Under the pieces are notes generated by a model. The model was not told the origin of the DNA. It did not search any database and was given only the letters and a program-made list of their open reading frames with translations. Source: Candidatus Bathyarchaeota archaeon (GTDB lineage Archaea > Thermoproteota > Bathyarchaeia > Bathyarchaeales > Bathyarchaeaceae). From it: a DNA stretch of 7,589 nt. The stretch covers positions 1,193,621 to 1,201,209 of the forward strand of contig CP070828.1 in NCBI GenBank assembly GCA_020344715.1. Reading direction: 5' to 3'. Shown piece by piece: positions 6,341 to 7,589 of this stretch (within the stretch, counting starts at the first letter, position 1; each line of letters opens with the position of its first letter). The position numbers were made by a program, and so were the translations under genes.

Positions 6341-6353
6341 TCGCAGTTTGCGA
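6341..6353. repeat. Short inverted repeat upstream of cofE promoter
   Basis: TCGCA-GTT-TGCGA, with five-base perfect arms, ends 15 bases before the cofE TATA box. It could be a regulator site, but arms this short can arise by chance. Confidence 0.2.
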
Positions 6354-6368
6354 ACGCGCTGTGTTTTA

Positions 6369-6378
6369 TTTATATAAG
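6369..6378 (+). promoter_or_regulatory. TATA box of cofE
   Basis: TTTATATAAG is the strongest TATA element in the window. Transcription would start near 6398-6402, giving a leader of about 30-35 bases. A weak ribosome site (AGTGATGA, 6419-6426) precedes the ATG at 6433. Confidence 0.7.
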
Positions 6379-6432
6379 CGGGTTTTCCTTTACCAAGAGA
6401 AGCCTGAAGACCGTTGAAGTGATGACTACAAA

Positions 6433-7212
6433 ATGAAGAATGCGAAAACAATTAACATTATTGGTCTCGTAGGTTTTCCATCTGTGAAAAGCGGAGACGA
6501 TTTGGCTGAGCTGATAAATAGAACTGCACAGGAGCAAGGAGTCCCCATTGAAGATAGAGACATTCTGGTTGTTGCTCAAAAAATTATCTCCAAGGCTGAA
6601 GGAAGAGTTTTCCAATTGAGAAACGTCAACCCCTCTGAAAAGGCAAGGAAACTGGCAAAAATCACACTGAAGAACCCAAATTTTGTTGAACTTGTGCTAC
6701 AAGCTTCTAGGAGAATTGTCAAGATCTCTTCTGAAACGTTTATCGTGGAAGACAATAACGGCATAATATGCATTAATGCTGGAATAGATAAATCAAACAT
6801 CGAGGGTGATGACTCTTATGCACTTCTGCCAAGTAACATAGATGACTCCGCGAGAAGAATTCGCCAAAAAATAATGGAAGCCACTGGGAAAAATGTTGCA
6901 GTAATAATAAGCGACACCTATAGTCGACCCTTTCGAAAGGGACAAGTAGAATACGCCATCGGAATAGCGGGAATCAACCCTTTCAGAGATTATCGTGGCA
7001 AAGAAGATCTTTACAATTATGTTTTGAAGGTGAAAAACATAGCAATTGTAGATGAAATCGCAGCTGCAGCTGAACTAGTTATGGGACAAGGAAGCGAAGG
7101 CATACCTGTTGCCATCGTAAAGAGCTTTGATAGAGCAGAACTTGCTGAAAAATGCGCCATCAAAGACCTTTTCATTTCTAAGCAAGAGGATCTATTCAAA
7201 GGGACGTTGTAA
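6433..7212 (+). CDS. cofE: Coenzyme F420-0:L-glutamate ligase
   Basis: GTP-dependent ligase that adds L-glutamate to F420-0, then a second one by gamma linkage, in F420 biosynthesis. It has 259 residues and the single-domain archaeal form, without the nitroreductase-like domain of mycobacterial FbiB. Motifs in order: GDDLAELI at 21-28, VVAQKIISKAEGR at 46-58, CINAGIDKSN at 113-122, LLP at 131-133, IISDTYSRPFRKG at 158-170, AIGIAG at 175-180, DYRGKEDLY at 186-194 and DEIAAAAELVMGQ at 207-219. Asp119, Asp161 and Thr162 line up with residues I recall as Mn/GDP-site residues (Asp109, Asp150, Thr151) in the Archaeoglobus enzyme. It has its own promoter. Its stop is 18 bases from the end of a divergent paralogue on the other strand. 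The function call is firm, though paralogues leave some doubt about which copy makes the cofactor. Confidence 0.92.
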   Translation: MKNAKTINIIGLVGFPSVKSGDDLAELINRTAQEQGVPIEDRDILVVAQKIISKAEGRVFQLRNVNPSEKARKLAKITLKNPNFVELVLQASRRIVKISSETFIVEDNNGIICINAGIDKSNIEGDDSYALLPSNIDDSARRIRQKIMEATGKNVAVIISDTYSRPFRKGQVEYAIGIAGINPFRDYRGKEDLYNYVLKVKNIAIVDEIAAAAELVMGQGSEGIPVAIVKSFDRAELAEKCAIKDLFISKQEDLFKGTL

Positions 7213-7240
7213 GAAGCTTCAAAGAACACTTTATGCTTTT
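7213..7240. terminator. Shared end region of two convergent CofE-like genes
   Basis: Only 18 bases separate the two stops. The gap opens with the 8-bp palindrome GAAGCTTC (7213-7220), and T-rich runs follow on the plus strand (CTTTATGCTTTT, 7229-7240, which runs into the opposite gene). Transcript ends probably overlap here. No strong stem-loop is present. Confidence 0.25.
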
Positions 7241-7589
7241 CCCAAAAATGACTCCATGAAAAGGCATTGTTCTGCAGGAATAGTCATAGAGTTTGGGTCA
7301 CATTCCTCGCTTAGGATTACTGGCGCGTTTCTTATCAAGACCGCTGGTATTCGAGCAGCTGTTTCTCCCATAACAAGGTGTGCAGCACTTGCCAGATCGT
7401 CAGCTAAGGCATGCCTTGTAATGTGTGTCCGTTTACCATAGAGATCTCTCTCAACTCTGCAATCTTTTATCGGTTTGAACCCAGCGACACCGAGGGCCAA
7501 CGCAGTTGTCCCCATTCGCAGTGGAGAAATTCTACTGTCAACTATGAGCACGCCTACCTGCCTTCCAGTCTTGGTCAAGATCTCTTTGC
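7231..7589 (-). CDS. Divergent CofE-like protein (F420-0:L-glutamate ligase family), C-terminal part
   Basis: About 118 codons run off the right edge; the frame stays open to the last base (KEIL precedes TKTG), so the N-terminal half lies outside. The segment aligns with the last half of the neighbouring CofE: TGRQVGVLIVDSR against TGKNVAVIISDTY, PLRMGT against PFRKGQ, ALGVAGFKPIKD against AIGIAGINPFRD, DLYG against DLYN, and ADDLASAAHLVMG against VDEIAAAAELVMG. The Asp of the IVDS strand is kept, but Thr becomes Ser, DYRG becomes DCRV, and DE becomes DD. The tail is shorter and ends in LGKA. It is probably a paralogue with a related ligase chemistry or a different acceptor, rather than a pseudogene, since the frame is clean. 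It lies tail-to-tail with cofE. Confidence 0.75.
   Translation of the reverse strand, partial: KEILTKTGRQVGVLIVDSRISPLRMGTTALALGVAGFKPIKDCRVERDLYGKRTHITRHALADDLASAAHLVMGETAARIPAVLIRNAPVILSEECDPNSMTIPAEQCLFMESFLGKA

Noticed and set aside
7127..7441. Plus-strand frame across the cofE end and the convergent gene
   Set aside because: It is out of frame with CofE and antisense to a clear CofE-like domain; no supporting motif.
1..7589. Search for tRNA genes, CRISPR arrays, insertion sequences or attachment sites
   Set aside because: No cloverleaf-like arms with TTC loops, no regularly spaced direct repeats, no transposase motifs and no terminal inverted repeats were seen.

Overview
The window looks archaeal. 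It encodes the F420 biosynthesis enzyme CofE in its single-domain archaeal form, a luciferase-like oxidoreductase of the kind that uses F420, and a ribbon-helix-helix/zinc-ribbon protein. Archaeal-type TATA boxes stand at sensible distances from several starts, and one gene appears to give a leaderless transcript. Short intergenic gaps and frequent TTG/GTG starts fit this. A TACK-lineage archaeon such as a member of Bathyarchaeia is my best guess, but this is inference from protein style, not a phylogenetic result.

Layout. (1) Positions 1-1734: the 3' part of a sugar-phosphate nucleotidyltransferase, followed closely by a UDP-N-acetylglucosamine 2-epimerase (wecB-like). Together they look like the end of a nucleotide-sugar cluster for surface glycans. 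(2) Positions 1735-1982: a 248-bp control region holding a perfect 17-bp palindrome, a TATA box, and two further perfect palindromes of matching sequence and geometry 32 bp apart. (3) Positions 1983-3575: a DNA-binding protein (Trp-rich charged helix, ribbon-helix-helix, coiled coil, zinc ribbon) and an M55 (DppA-type) zinc D-aminopeptidase, probably one operon. (4) Positions 3707-4447: a ZIP-family metal transporter. (5) Positions 4553-5419: an LLM-class oxidoreductase with a probable leaderless promoter. (6) Positions 5538-6305: a dimethylarginine dimethylaminohydrolase-family enzyme with its catalytic residues intact. (7) Positions 6433-7212: CofE with its own strong TATA box. (8) Positions 7231-7589, minus strand: the C-terminal part of a second, divergent CofE-like protein, tail-to-tail with the first and cut by the window edge.

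How the genes relate. The left end makes sugar nucleotides. The right half has an F420 theme: CofE adds glutamate to F420-0, and the LLM enzyme is a likely user of the cofactor. The middle has a loose zinc theme: a zinc-ribbon regulator, a zinc peptidase and a ZIP transporter. The most interesting sequence signal is the multi-palindrome region in front of the ribbon-helix-helix gene, which fits autoregulation. The second point of interest is the convergent pair of CofE paralogues. I found no RNA genes, CRISPR arrays or insertion sequences.
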